Shown piece after piece: positions 25,041 to 36,524 of a stretch of DNA of 64,000 bases. A program made the position numbers and the translations under genes. The notes under the pieces are model-generated. The model saw only the letters and a program-made list of their open reading frames with translations. It did no database searches and had not been told where the DNA came from. The stretch's first letter is position 1, and each line of letters begins with the position of its first letter. The DNA comes from Pyrus communis (lineage: Eukaryota > Streptophyta > Magnoliopsida > Rosales > Rosaceae). Where the stretch lies: assembly GCF_963583255.1 (NCBI RefSeq), contig NC_084806.1, forward strand, positions 22,424,317 through 22,488,316, in the 5' to 3' direction.

Positions 25041-26986
25041 TGATAGGAGCATATTTATGCGACTTAAATGGCTTGTTCTCGTACATTTACGTTATGTTTC
25101 TTTAGTTATTTTAGTTCTTTATGCTTCTTTTGTGTGTTTTCAGGTTCTAAGGGCAAAGTATGCAAAAGGATGCCTTTTGGAGCCTTTTGGAGCAAATTAG
25201 AGATTGGAATGGATATCATATGCTTGGAGCCAAAAGGATGGACGAAATTGAAGACTTGAAGTAGGAAAGTTAAATCCTAAAAAGACCTCATGTTTGAGCA
25301 TCATTGAAAACTCCTACGCATTTTAGAACACAAAAACAACATTCCTAGCAACCTTAGGACATTGTCGTGTGTTTCCTTGTGTCTCCCTTCCTTGCCATGC
25401 AAGGAAGGGCTTTGTTCCCTATTTTAAATACTTAAACACTACCACTTATCATTCACCACATATCATTCACCACTTATCATATCATACATTCATTTATCAC
25501 TTATCATAATCATTCACTTATCACTTATCACTCATAATCATCTACACATTTCAACCATTTAAACATCCACCTACTTCACCTACAACATCCACCTACTTCA
25601 CCTACAACATCCACCTACTTCACCTACAACCTCCACTTACTTCACCAACCTCACACACTTACTTCACCTACAAATGACATAGCCATATGTTCCCTCCACT
25701 ACTCCTATAAATACCCTTGCATTCATTCATTCAGGAACATCTCATTTCATACACAACACATTACAAACACATTCTCCCTTCCCTAGCCGTGAGCTTCCCA
25801 TCCATTCCCTTATAATCCAAACACCACTCCTCATCCATTTCCATAATCCCCCAAACCTCACCTTAGACCTTGTGCTACAACAACGAGGAAGATAAGAGGG
25901 CCTAAACGTTCATACAATTCAAGTGTGAGTTGTTGGAATGTTTAGGTGTTTCTTTGATTTCAAAGTTTAAATTTAATTCTCTTTGTTTTGTACGTATGAG
26001 GAATGGAAGAGAAGAGTGCCTAAACGTTCATACAATTCAAGTTTGAGTTGTTGGAATGTTTAGGTGTTTCTTTGATTTCAAAGTTATGAGGAACTAAACC
26101 CCCTTTAGCTAGGGGGTGATTCGAAACTATGTTTATATTTGCAATATGAATTGATTAACTTTCGTTGGAATTTCATAAGTTGTGGATTCAATTTGTTTAA
26201 CCGTTTGATTGATAACTTATTTATGAATGTTTATTAAGAATGCGCGCTTAATTTTCATGCATGAATATGACACTAGAATATAAGTGAATTTCACCTAATC
26301 GTTATGAACTTATATTCACAAGTAGTGGAGGTTGCTTATAAACAATCGCGTTAAATGAATTCTTGGCACGAGTTTCATGCTCATCATAGTAACGAATGCC
26401 TCGTCAACACTTATAGTTTTCATAATGCTTAATGATCTTTGATTGTATCTTTATTGTGCTTTTCACGTAAAGGACTTTTGGAGAATGTGGTGAATTGCGT
26501 TGCGCTAACCCATCCAATTCATTAACTTAAGGAAAACTTGACGGTTAATTTAAGCGGACCTAATTAACCCGGGGCGTTGAGTTTCATAATTTATCGAAAG
26601 ACCAACTGAGAATCAATCTTGTATGCAAGTGTAACATGTGTGGAGAAGAACCCCTTGGCTATTCCATCATCCATATTTTCATCACATTCATATTTACGTT
26701 TTGCCTTTAATTACAATTTGTCCATTTAATTTAATCTCGTCCAAACACAATCCCCCCTTTACTTTATTGTTCAATTTAATTAGAAATCAATTTAGTTTAT
26801 GTTTTAAAGTATTTTTGAATTCTTTGAGTCTAGTATAGTGTTTTATATTGTGTTTTTACGTTTTTGAGTCAAATCCAAGTGATTAACAATCCCTCCTAAT
26901 CCCCGGTCCAGAACGATCCCTACTTATATCATTACTACAATTGTCAAAAAGAGGGTTTAATTTGTGTGCGTATAATTCTCGCACCA
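25041..26986 (+). repeat. 5' LTR of element I
   Basis: A 1946-bp plus-strand LTR from TGATAGGAGC to CTCGCACCA, with three good and two degenerate 22-bp units (about 25563-25670), a TATA box at 25706-25713, and a doubled block around 25900-26090. It is inserted into the 3' UTR of H; GAAAG (25036-25040) is the presumed left target duplicate. Confidence 0.92.
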
Positions 26987-26991
26987 AATTT

Positions 26992-27009
26992 TGGCGCCGT
27001 TGCCGGGGA
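26992..27009 (+). other. PBS of element I (tRNA-Asp)
   Basis: TGGCGCCGTTGCCGGGGA, five bases after the LTR. It is a perfect match to the complement of the plant tRNA-Asp 3' end as I know it, the usual Athila primer. Confidence 0.92.
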
Positions 27010-27101
27010 TTAGAAAATTTGCTAATCCCTTGGATTATTTGTTTCTGTATTGTCTTTTAGATTTAGTTTTTTTTTATTTGTGTTTGTTTGTTAAGAACAA
27101 C

Positions 27102-28025
27102 ATGGCACTTGATAACACTTCTCTTTTGTCACAGCTCATGGAAAGGTCCCAAATGCAAAGAGTTGATATATTTAATCTTCAATCAAGGAATAACGTGTTT
27201 TCCAATACTTACAATTCGGATTGGAGTGATCATTCAAACTCTATGTGGTGGGAACCTCAAAATGCTCAACAAGGAGGATATTGGCAGCCACCACAACCTC
27301 ATATTCAATATGCCCAACCAAATTTAAGTTCGTCAATAGATTATAATCAAAAGCTTAACGAATTAATTTGTTTGGTGCAGGGCTCACAAAATCAAGACAA
27401 TGAGGCTCGACAAGAAGACAAAAGGTTGGATCACTTGGAAAATCAAATTGGGCAGATAGCGGAGTTCGTAGGACAATTTTGCGACCAAGGCAAACTCCCT
27501 AGTTCAACCATTGTAAATCCGAAGGGAGGATTTGAAGCACCTTTGCCGGAAGCACTTATTGCTCCTACGCCATCTAATTCAAGTAAGGTTGTTCCAATTA
27601 GTTCTAACCCCATTCCACCTAATATCCCTATTCCTTGCAGGTTCATGAATTCCAAGGAAGAAGAAAGTGAAAAAGACATCTTGGAAGACCTTCCAAAGGT
27701 GCAAAGTAGGGAATTTCATGAATTCATCAAAGGGGATATACTTGAGACAACAATACCCAAAGAAGTTGAATTTGATGACATTGGACAAGTCATAACCATC
27801 ACATGCAATCTGACCAAGTCCAATATCCCTGAAACTTTCAAAGGAGTGGTGTTTGTCATTGAGTTCTTGTCAGACAAAACATGTAAGTCATTTTTTTCAA
27901 ATTCCATTACATTTTATACTAACTTGTTGTTTTTTATGAATCAGGCACCTACATTAGAATTCAAACCAATGCCGGTTCACTTCAAGTATCACCTTCGATT
28001 CAAGGACCAATTCCATGCCGTTTGA
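27102..28025 (+). CDS. Gag-linker protein of non-autonomous Athila-derived element I
   Basis: A complete 307-residue ORF starting MALDNTSLLSQLMERS; the ATG at 27102 is chosen because sister elements share it, and the longer frame upstream runs through the PBS. It has no capsid core, CCHC knuckle, protease or polymerase motif. Three segments match the Gag-to-protease linker of element L: NTYNSDWSDH, KRLDHLENQIGQIAEFVGQF, and SEKDILEDLPKVQ. The C-terminus (QAPTLEFKPMPVHFKYHL, ending FKDQFHAV) matches L's linker between protease and RT at its start and then diverges. The conserved ends in I and N suggest a maintained or recently shared protein; function unknown. Confidence 0.75.
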   Translation: MALDNTSLLSQLMERSQMQRVDIFNLQSRNNVFSNTYNSDWSDHSNSMWWEPQNAQQGGYWQPPQPHIQYAQPNLSSSIDYNQKLNELICLVQGSQNQDNEARQEDKRLDHLENQIGQIAEFVGQFCDQGKLPSSTIVNPKGGFEAPLPEALIAPTPSNSSKVVPISSNPIPPNIPIPCRFMNSKEEESEKDILEDLPKVQSREFHEFIKGDILETTIPKEVEFDDIGQVITITCNLTKSNIPETFKGVVFVIEFLSDKTCKSFFSNSITFYTNLLFFMNQAPTLEFKPMPVHFKYHLRFKDQFHAV

Positions 28026-28038
28026 TTTTATTTATGTT

Positions 28039-28060
28039 AAAAAAAAAAAAAAAAAAAAAA
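28039..28060 (+). repeat. A22 tract after Gag-linker stop
   Basis: Twenty-two A residues starting 13 bases after the stop codon. Element N has a 21-A tract at exactly the same place. It separates the sense ORF from the antisense gene. Confidence 0.95.
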
Positions 28061-28093
28061 GAAAGATACTAAACATGGAGAAAGATGGAGCCT

Positions 28094-28765
28094 TCACAGA
28101 GGATGTTTACGTGAAGCCCCACTACGAGGCGTCGAAGCAGAAGGCATAGGAGCAGAAGGCATAGAAGCAGGAGGCATAGAAGCGGAAGGCATCGGAGCGG
28201 AAGGCATCGGAGCTAGAGCATTCCAGGCCTCAATACTTGGCCAAGCGCTGGATGACCCAGGAAAAAGGTGCCTCTGGAGATAAGACGCAAGCCTTTGACG
28301 GTCACTGTGAATTCGACCCTCAGATTCTTGCAGCTCATCAAGCTTCCTCTTCATCCCCGACGAATAGTTATTTGCAAGCACATGCAAACTTCTATTCTCG
28401 TACTTAAGCTGCTGGATCTCTTGCTTAAGTCTTTCCACCTCTGCCATCAACGATTCCACTTGGCGGGACCGAGCAAGCAGGCGTTGGCCCATGTTGGACA
28501 CAGAACTCGCACACTGAACACTAAGTGCGAGGGACTCTTGAACGGCCAACTCATCGGACCGTCCTGACAGCAGCCTACTATCTTTTGGAGTGAGGAGGTT
28601 TTTAGCTACTATTGTAGCAGTTGTGGCGTCCTGCATCACAGAGTCTTCACCTGAAAGAGGACCGTTAGAAGATAAAAAAGAAGGGCGCCATCCATTACCT
28701 TGACGGGGCGCAACCGGATTGCTGCTGAGACTCAAATCTAAGCTAAGGTTCGATGAGTTTGCCAT
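28094..28765 (-). CDS. Antisense coiled-coil protein, copy in element I
   Basis: A 223-residue ORF on the strand opposite to its host element, starting MANSSNLSLDLSLSS at the ATG shared with the copy in N (nine codons shorter than the maximal frame, which begins at TTG). Visible parts: a Ser/Asn/Leu-rich N-terminus; a central block DSVMQDATTATIVAKNLLTP and SALSVQCASSV-like segment; a leucine-heptad coiled coil (about residues 100-145, VESLMAEVERLKQEIQQLK); a second conserved block MKRKLDELQES; and a C-terminal five-residue repeat of the PMPSA/SMPSA type. No signal peptide or catalytic motif. I do not know its function. It resembles proteins I recall from Rosaceae genomes, unverified. Extra antisense ORFs are known in Tat-lineage elements such as Grande, but not as a normal part of Athila. 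Confidence 0.75.
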   Translation of the reverse strand: MANSSNLSLDLSLSSNPVAPRQGNGWRPSFLSSNGPLSGEDSVMQDATTATIVAKNLLTPKDSRLLSGRSDELAVQESLALSVQCASSVSNMGQRLLARSRQVESLMAEVERLKQEIQQLKYENRSLHVLANNYSSGMKRKLDELQESEGRIHSDRQRLASYLQRHLFPGSSSAWPSIEAWNALAPMPSAPMPSASMPPASMPSAPMPSASTPRSGASRKHPL

Positions 28766-29188
28766 TTTTTTCAAAAGTGTTCAAAGAGAAGGGGTGGATG
28801 GAGTTAAAATTTCACAAAGGGCCGGAGTCGAGTTTCAGGAATGGGAAATCTTCAGAGTGTGTATGTTGGCAGTGATCGAAAGCTCTATAAAAAGCCAAGG
28901 CGACGCGTCCACCGATTCAAAGAGCCGGATTTTCCGGCGTAATTTAGGCGACGCTCCCTCGGCTTTTCAGAAGACGTGTTCAACTTTGTCAAAAGATTTC
29001 TTCTTTTCAGAAAACACGTGGAGGCCATCATCGTAACTACACATCTTTAGCCGACAAGCGCAAAGTTCGGCGACGCTTTCTCTGCTTTTCAGAAAACGCG
29101 TGCAGCTTTGTCAAAAGGAGCCGCATCTGCACTACCACGTGTCGTTCAAAGAGAAGGGGCGTCGTTCAGAAATCGAAAGGGCGCCTGC
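28766..29188 (-). promoter_or_regulatory. Upstream region of the antisense ORF (element I)
   Basis: About 420 bp upstream of the antisense ATG. It contains two CACGTG G-boxes (29015-29020 and 29136-29141) and a direct repeat of about 50 bp (28947-28996 and 29069-29118, both starting GGCGACGC and containing CTTTTCAGAA). It is cut at 29188 by LTR J. Promoter function is inferred. Confidence 0.5.
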
Positions 29189-31682
29189 TGATGCGGGAAT
29201 TATACGCACACAAATTAAACCCTCTTTTCGTCAAATTGTAGTATATGTATAAGTAGGGATCGTTCTGGACCGGGGATTAGGAGGGATTGTTAATCACTTG
29301 GATTTGACTCAAAAAAACGTAAAAACACAAAATAAATGTATTTCTAACTAATCTAACACTTTAAAATAAATGGGGGATTGGTTTTGGACGAAATTAAACT
29401 AAAATAGAAACTTGGAAACAAAACAGATTGTACAAACGAAATTGATGGAATAGAATGAAGAAAAACTAGTTAGAGGGTTCCTTATCCACACATGAACATA
29501 AGCATATAATTTGACTCCCAGTTATGACTTCAACAAACGATGAATGACAATGCTCCAAGTTAATTAGGTCCGCTTAAATTAACCTTCAGATTTCCCTAGA
29601 TTCATTGGATTGAATGGGATACGCATTACAACCAAATTATTCCTAATCAAAGTCTCTCACATGGAATACGCATGATAGAGACATTCAACAAAGATCATTA
29701 AGTTCAACGGAAATCATAAACATTGACTAGGCATTCATAACTATGGAATACGCATGTTAATCCAGCCTAGGGTTTACTAAACACAATCGTGACTAGCGAT
29801 TTTTACTACTCATGAATATAAGTTCATAACGATTAGGTGAAATTCCCTTATATCCTAGCATCAAATCTTAGGCATGCAAATTAAGTGTCGACCCTCAACC
29901 CACATACATAAACAAGTTCTTAATCAAAACAGAAAAGTAACCCACATCTAAAGTTCATGAATTCATAACTGGAGTAAATCAAATCATAACCAACATATGT
30001 CCATGGCTTCAAATTCGCCTCTAACTAAAAAGAAATTAGTTTCACATGTTTAACATAATTGAATAACAAGTTAAATTAAACATGAAAACAGAAACAAGAA
30101 AAGAAAGAACAAATGGATGGAAAGTTAGCTACGGGGTTCATCTCCACACATGTTACACTTGCATAATAAAACGATTTCCAATTGCATTTCAACAAATCAT
30201 TAATTCTCAACGCCCCGGGTCAATTAGGTCCGCTTAAATTAACCGTCAAGTTTTCCTTAAGTTAATGAATTGGATGGGTTAGCGCAACGCAATTCACAAC
30301 ATTCTCCAAAAGTCCTTTACGTGAAAAGCACAATAAAGATACAATCAAAGATCATTAAGCATCATGAAAACTTTAAGTGTTGACGAGGCATTCGTTACTA
30401 TGGACTACGCATGAAACTTATGCCAAGAATTTATTTAACGCGATTGTTTATAAGCAACCTCCACTACTTGTGAATATAAGTTCGTAACTATTAGGTGAAA
30501 CTCACTTATATTCTAGCGTCATATTGATGCATGAAAATTAAGCGCGCATTCTTAATAAACATTCATAAATAAGTTATCAATCAAACGGTTAAACAAATTG
30601 AACCACAACTTATGAAACGCAATTAGAATTAATCAAATCAAAATGCAAGCATAAACATATATTTCGAATCACCCCCTAGCTAAAGGGGGTTTAGTTTATT
30701 ATAACTTTGAAATCAAAGAAATACCTAAACATTCCAACAACTCAAACTTGAATTGTATGAACGTTTAGGCACTCTTCTCTTCCATTCCTCATACGTACAA
30801 ACAAAGAGAATTGAATTTAAACATTGAAATCAAAGAAACACCTAAACATTCCAACAACTCAAACTTGAATTGTATGAACGTTTAGGCACTCTTCTCTTCC
30901 TCGTTGTTGTAACACAAGGTCTAAGGATAGTTTGATGGTGTGAATGGTTTGGGGAGTGGTGTTTGGATTAATAGGGAAATGGAAAAATGGTGTTTGGATT
31001 ACAAGGGAACTCACGGCAAAGAGAAGGAATGGAAGTGTTTGTGGTGTGTTGTGTATGAAATGAGATGTCCATGAATGAATGAATGCAAGGGTATTTATAG
31101 GAGTAGTGGAGGGAACATATGGCTATGTCATTTGTAGGTGAAGTAGGTGGATGTTGTAGGTGATTATGAGTGATAAGTGATAAGTGTATGATATGTTAAG
31201 TGATAAGTGAATGATTATGATAAGTGATAAATGAATGTATGATATGATAAGTGGTGAATGATATGTGGTGAATGATAAGTGGTAGTGTTTAAGTATTTAA
31301 AATAGGGAACAAAGCCCTTCCTTGCATGGCAAGGAAGGGAGACACAAGGAAACACACGACATGTCCTAAGGTTGCTAGGAATGTTGTTTTTGTGTTCTAA
31401 AATGCGTAGGAGTTTTCAATGATGCTCAAACATGAGGTCTTTTTAGGATTTAACTTTCCTACTTCAAGTCTTCAATTTCGTCCAACCTTTTGGCTCCAAG
31501 CATATGATATCCATTCCAATCTCTAATTTGCTCCAAAAGGCTCCAAAAGGCATCCTTTTGCATACTTTTCCCTTAGAACCTGAAAACACACAAAAGAAGC
31601 ATAAAGAACTAAAATAATTAAAGAAACATAACGTAAATGTACGAGAACAAGCCATTTAAGTCGCATAAATATGCTCCTATCA
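29189..31682 (-). repeat. Chimeric LTR J
   Basis: At 2494 bp it is longer than its relatives because the middle of the LTR occurs twice: the block with CCACACATG and the CGCTTAAATTAACC region appear near 29480-29580 and again near 30130-30240, the first copy more diverged. The left part (29189 to about 30110) and right part (about 30110-31682) therefore come from two LTRs joined out of register. CCTGC (29184-29188) is the presumed left target duplicate. The right end is followed by PPT and 3' UTR, so it acts as the 3' LTR of element P. Confidence 0.75.
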
Positions 31683-34486
31683 AATACCCCCACACTTAGC
31701 TTTTGCTAGTCCTCGAGCAAAACAGAAAAACAAAACAAAAAGAACAAAACACAACCTACACCTTCCAACAATCGTATCAGGGACTTCCAATGCACATGAC
31801 AAGTTAAAAATCATTATTCTCACAGATTTGAGCCATCTTTACACTTAAGTACATTCTTAATCATAGTCACCACATACTAGTTCACAATTAAGCAATTAAA
31901 ACACATTTCAAATGTAGTAACATGCCTTTAGAGAATTCCCTCAATTTCTTACTAGATGTACTCTCGTTTTTCACACAGATTTTCTGACTACACACCCTAC
32001 ACTAGGTATATGTGAGAAGATTGATGTAAACATGTAGACGAACACTCACATATGTTATAATAAGGAAAGCATTTTCTGGAGTTAACAAGCATGTTTAGAT
32101 ATGATCTCATGAATGGAATGCTACTACTTAGACGCGAGAACCAGTGACACCATAAGCTCATACCAAGTTCAAACTCCACAATTGAAATACATAACACTCA
32201 ATATAGAAGTCAAAGGGTAGTAACGGGGCTAGGGTATTGGCTAACAATGAAAGGTGAAGGATAAACAAACATTCTTAAAGCAATAGTGAGCAAAGTATTG
32301 AATTAGGCACTTAGAATTCCCTTAAGAACGCAGAAGTCAACTTTGAACACCCAAGGGAAAATCACACAAAACTTAGGGCCATATTCAACTTTTTGGACCC
32401 TTTCTTCAACCATCAACGCTCGTGAGTTCATTCTTACTTATTTTCACTCCTTTTTTTTTTTTTTTTTTTTTTTTCTTTTCTTCTTCTTTTTCTTTTGAAT
32501 CTCAAAACATACATATAAACGTAAGAACAAACTTTTACTCCCCCACACTCATTTTCTTGCATAATGTAACTCAAAAGGAATTCATTTAAGTCATGCTCAC
32601 TAAACTTTAAGAACAAGGGTATAGGAAAGTCCTACTCTAAGATAGGTAAGGGGTGATGTGGGTAAACAAGGAATAAAGGCAAAACGAGGCTCAACGGGGT
32701 TAAAACTTACAACATATACGAAGTATGGGAAGTAAGGCTATTTGGCTATGGTGGTGGTCACTACACAACTTCTTCTTGAATATGTGTTATGTAAATCAAT
32801 AACCTGCTTTGAATGAAATGGGCATGAGTTCTAGCATTTGGAACTATATGATGAAACGCCTTCTAAGTAGTAACCAAGCAAAGAATAATGAGATCATGCA
32901 ACGACTTTAGAAAACAAGAAATCACAGATTATACTCTCCAAAGAACGTTATAGGCTCAAGTCTCTCAGGGTTGTAGCGTTTGTTTGAGTTCCTTCCTTCA
33001 AGCATGTTACAAAAACGAATTTTTTTCTTTTATGATTGCATGTGAAGTCATACATTATAACCATAACCAAGCATATACCAAGAGTAAATCAAACTTTTCT
33101 CTATGTTTATAACTCTTTCTAACCGTCATGCAATTATAAACCAAATCCTTATCATTGTGTTGGAAGGTACCCTAAGACACAAACACACAAAAACGACTCT
33201 TAAAACAACTCTTTTTGGGTTTTTCAAAACAATTTTTCAAATTTTTATGGGATTTTCGAATTATAAAACAAAACACACTAAAACACTCTAAAACAACTTA
33301 AAAACACCTTAAAACAGCAAGGAACAACATTTGAAGTTATGGGTGATAAAATCCTACGAATTTGCATCAAAACACTTTAGTTACCCCCTCACACTTAAAT
33401 CAAACATTGTCCTCAATGTTTTAAGCATTGATTCACACAAAACATAAGTAAACACACAAATAGCAACTAAACATATTAAACATGGCAGAATGTAATTAAC
33501 AAAGAGAAGAGTTTAGGGACGCAAATCTGGTTATGGAGTGTAAATTCCCTCTTCTCCTTGGTGATTGCATTGAGGCTTTGATCTTTGTGATTCCACAGGC
33601 TTACTCTTGAACTAGTTTCTGCCCATCGTTGATTTTCCTTTGTGCTACTTCTTGAACTGGGCAGCAGGATGGTTCTTTTGGTTTCCCCCGAAGGTCTGAG
33701 CTTCCTCCTGTTATCTGTTTCTTTGTTCAATCTTTGCAGGAGTGGTCCCTTCTCTGGAAGTGTAACAACCGTTGAAGATGACTACTCGAGAGCAACGCTA
33801 GGTAAGCAATCAGGAATAGATTCCAGGCAGTTGGCTCCAGATCGGTAGACTGACTCCAAGTGCCGGCTGATTGCTTCTTTTACTTTGCCATGCAAGTAAG
33901 AACAAGGACAAAGAAAAAGACAGGGAAAGAGCATGATATGAGATATTTTTGCTTTTGACCTTGATGATATGAGATACCTTTGCTTTGAAGAAGCGGTGAA
34001 TGAATCAGCACATGCTTCAATCCGCCGTTTCCTCCTGGGTCATATGTACTCCAGGCATCTGGTATCATCTTTGGGGAAGAAGAAAGAATTGAGTATTTCG
34101 AAAGGCTTTGCTGGGAGTGCGCCCTCAGAGGTGAGAGAGAGTTGGGCATTTTCTTCAGGTTTGCCCTGCCATAAAAGACGAAGGTCGACATATATAGAGA
34201 TAATATCAAGTGGTGGTACCTTTTACCCTTGTCGACAAACGTTTTGATCCCACAAATCCGGCTTTTTGAAATAGTGGCGCCTCTTCGATCTTTGAATACG
34301 CCTCTTCGATTTCTGAGCAGGTGCCCCTTCGATTTCTGAACGACGCCCCTTCGCTTTCTGAACGACACGTGGTAGTGCAGATGCGGCTCCTTTTGACAAA
34401 GCTGCACACGTCTTCTGAAAAGCAGAGAAAGCGTCGCCGAACTTTGCGCTTGTCGGCTAAAGATGTGTAGTTGTGATGACGGCCTC
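31683..34486 (-). other. Internal region of minus-strand element P (3' UTR and promoter-like module)
   Basis: Reading leftwards from 34486, it begins with the same G-box and repeat module found upstream of the antisense ORFs in I and N. It passes a TATA-like TCTATATATG (34198-34189) and then a long region without recognisable retroviral domains. It ends with an Athila-type 3' UTR containing three PPT-like motifs (about 33384-33396, 32539-32549, 31683-31697) and a T-rich tract (32451-32476). The antisense ORF itself lies beyond the cut at 34487. P is probably a relative of I and N. Confidence 0.7.
33880..34149 (-). CDS. Possible small ORF downstream of an internal TATA box (element P)
   Basis: An 89-codon ORF starting MPNSLSPLRAHSQQ, whose ATG lies about 40 bp after TCTATATATG. 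The longer frame around it starts at GTG inside the repeat module and is less credible. The C-terminus is hydrophobic (FPVFFFVLVLTCMAK), so a membrane-associated peptide is possible, but there is no homologue I recognise. In N the equivalent frame is cut by LTR Q just before this ATG, so there is no second copy to test coding constraint. Confidence 0.2.
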   Translation of the reverse strand: MPNSLSPLRAHSQQSLSKYSILSSSPKMIPDAWSTYDPGGNGGLKHVLIHSPLLQSKGISYHQGQKQKYLISCSFPVFFFVLVLTCMAK

Positions 34487-36408
34487 TGATAGGAGCATAT
34501 TTATGCGACTTAAATGGCTTGTTCTCATACATTTACGTTATGTTTCTTTAGTTATTTTAGTACTTTAAGCTATTTTCGTGTGTTTGTAGGTCCAAAGGGC
34601 TAAAGGAGCAAAAAGATGCATTTTGGAGACTTTTGGAGCACTTTTGGGCTAAGGACGGATAGCTTATGCTTGAAGCCAAAGTGTTGGACGAAATTGAAGA
34701 CCTAATTGGAGCCAAAGTGTTGGAACCTTGTTCTCTTTAGTTTTAGGACATTTAAACCTTTCCTAATCCCAATCATGCCATGCATAACACACATCCATTC
34801 TAACACATTGTCATTGCACATGCATTTCCTTCATTAGTTAAACCACATATCATATCACTTAATCACTTATCACTTATCATCACCACTTAACCACTTATCA
34901 TATCATAACCACATATCATATCACTTATCACTTAACATATCATCCACCTACTTCACCTACAACATCCACCTACTTCACCTACAACATCCACCTACTTCAC
35001 CTACAACCTCCACTTACTTCACCAACCTCACACACTTACTTCACCTACAAATGACATAGCCATATGTTCCCTCCACTACTCCTATAAATACCCTTGCATT
35101 CATTCATTCATGGACATCTCCATTTCTCACACCACAACTAACACAAACACTTCCCCTTAGAATCCAAAACCGTGAGTCCCCCTTCCACTTCTCCTCCATT
35201 GCTCCCCATTCCACCACTTCTCATCCATTTCCATAATCCCCCAAACCTCACCTTAGACCTTGTGCTACAACAACGAGGAAGAGAAGAGGACCTAAACGTT
35301 CATACAATTCAAGTTTGAGTTGTTGGAATGTTTAGGTGATTCTTTGATTTCAATGTTTCATTTTAATTCTCTTTCTGTTGTACGTATGAGGAATGGAAGA
35401 GAAGAGTGCCTAAACGTTCATACAATTCAAGTTTGAGTTGTTGGAATGTTTAGGTGTTTCTTTGATTTCAAAGTTATGAGGAACTAAACCCCCTTTAGCT
35501 AGGGGGTGATTCGAAACTATGTTTATATTTGCAATATGAATTGATTAACTTTCGTTGAAATTTCATAAGTTGTGGATTCAATTTGTTTAACCGTTTGATT
35601 GATAACTTATTTATGAATGTTTATTAAGAATGCGCGCTTAATTTTCATGCATGAATATGACGCTAGAATATAAGTGAATTTCACCTAATCGTTATGAGCT
35701 TATATTCACAAGTAGTGGAGGTTGCTTATAAACAATCGCGTTAAATGAATTCTTGGCATTAGTTTCATGCTCATCATAGTAACGAATGCCTCGTCAACAC
35801 TTATAGTTTTCATGATGCTTAATGATCTTTGATTGTATCTTTATTGTGCTTTTCACGTAAAGGACTTTTGGAGAATGTGGTGAATTGCGTTGCGCTAACC
35901 CATCCAATTCATTAACTTAAGGAGAACTTGACGGTTAATTTAAGCGGACCTAATTAACCCGGGGCGTTGAGTTTCATAATTTATCGAAAGACCAACTGAG
36001 AATCAATCTTGTATGCAAGTGTAACATGTATGGAGATGAACCCCTTAGCTAGCATTCATCCATAAATTTCATATTTACATTCTGTCTAGTTTATTAACTT
36101 GTTTCGTTATTTCAAATTTCGTAAAACCTCAATCCCCCTTTTGCTTTAATGTTCATTTTAGTTAGAATTCAATTTAGTTTGTGTTTTTAAAGCATTTTGA
36201 GTTTTTGGTTTGTCTTAGTGTTTTAAACTTTAATTTTGTATTCTTTGAGTCTAGTTTAGTGTTTTAAACTGTGTTTTTAAGTTTTTGAGTCAGTTTCCAA
36301 GAGATTTGCAATCCCTCCTAATCCCCGGTCCAGAACGATCCCTACTTATACTTATACTACAATTGTCAAAAAGAGGGTTTAATTTGTGCGCGTATAAATC
36401 CAGCATCA
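34487..36408 (+). repeat. 5' LTR of element O
   Basis: A 1922-bp plus-strand LTR from TGATAGGAGC to CAGCATCA (normally CGCATCA). It contains three clear and two degenerate 22-bp units (about 34943-35048), a TATA box at 35083-35090 and a doubled block around 35290-35470. It is inserted in P after GCCTC (34482-34486). Confidence 0.9.
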
Positions 36409-36413
36409 AATTT

Positions 36414-36431
36414 TGGCGCCGTTTTCGGGGA
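36414..36431 (+). other. PBS of element O (tRNA-Asp type, two mismatches)
   Basis: TGGCGCCGTTTTCGGGGA: the tRNA-Asp complement with TT in place of GC in the middle. Priming is probably weakened. Confidence 0.8.
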
Positions 36432-36524
36432 TTAGAAAATTTGCTAATCCCTTGGATTGTTTGTTTCTGTATTGTCTTTTAGATTTAGTTTTTTTTTATT
36501 TCTGTTTTGTTTGTTAAGAACAAG

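Noticed and set aside
28039..28060. Poly(A) tract as the tail of a retrocopied antisense gene
   Set aside because: The A residues are on the strand opposite to the antisense gene, so they would be poly(T) after its stop codon.
33880..34407. A 175-codon ORF spanning the repeat module in P (and its shorter version in N)
   Set aside because: The long form starts at GTG and reads through tandem repeats and a TATA-like box; only the inner ATG part was kept, at low confidence.
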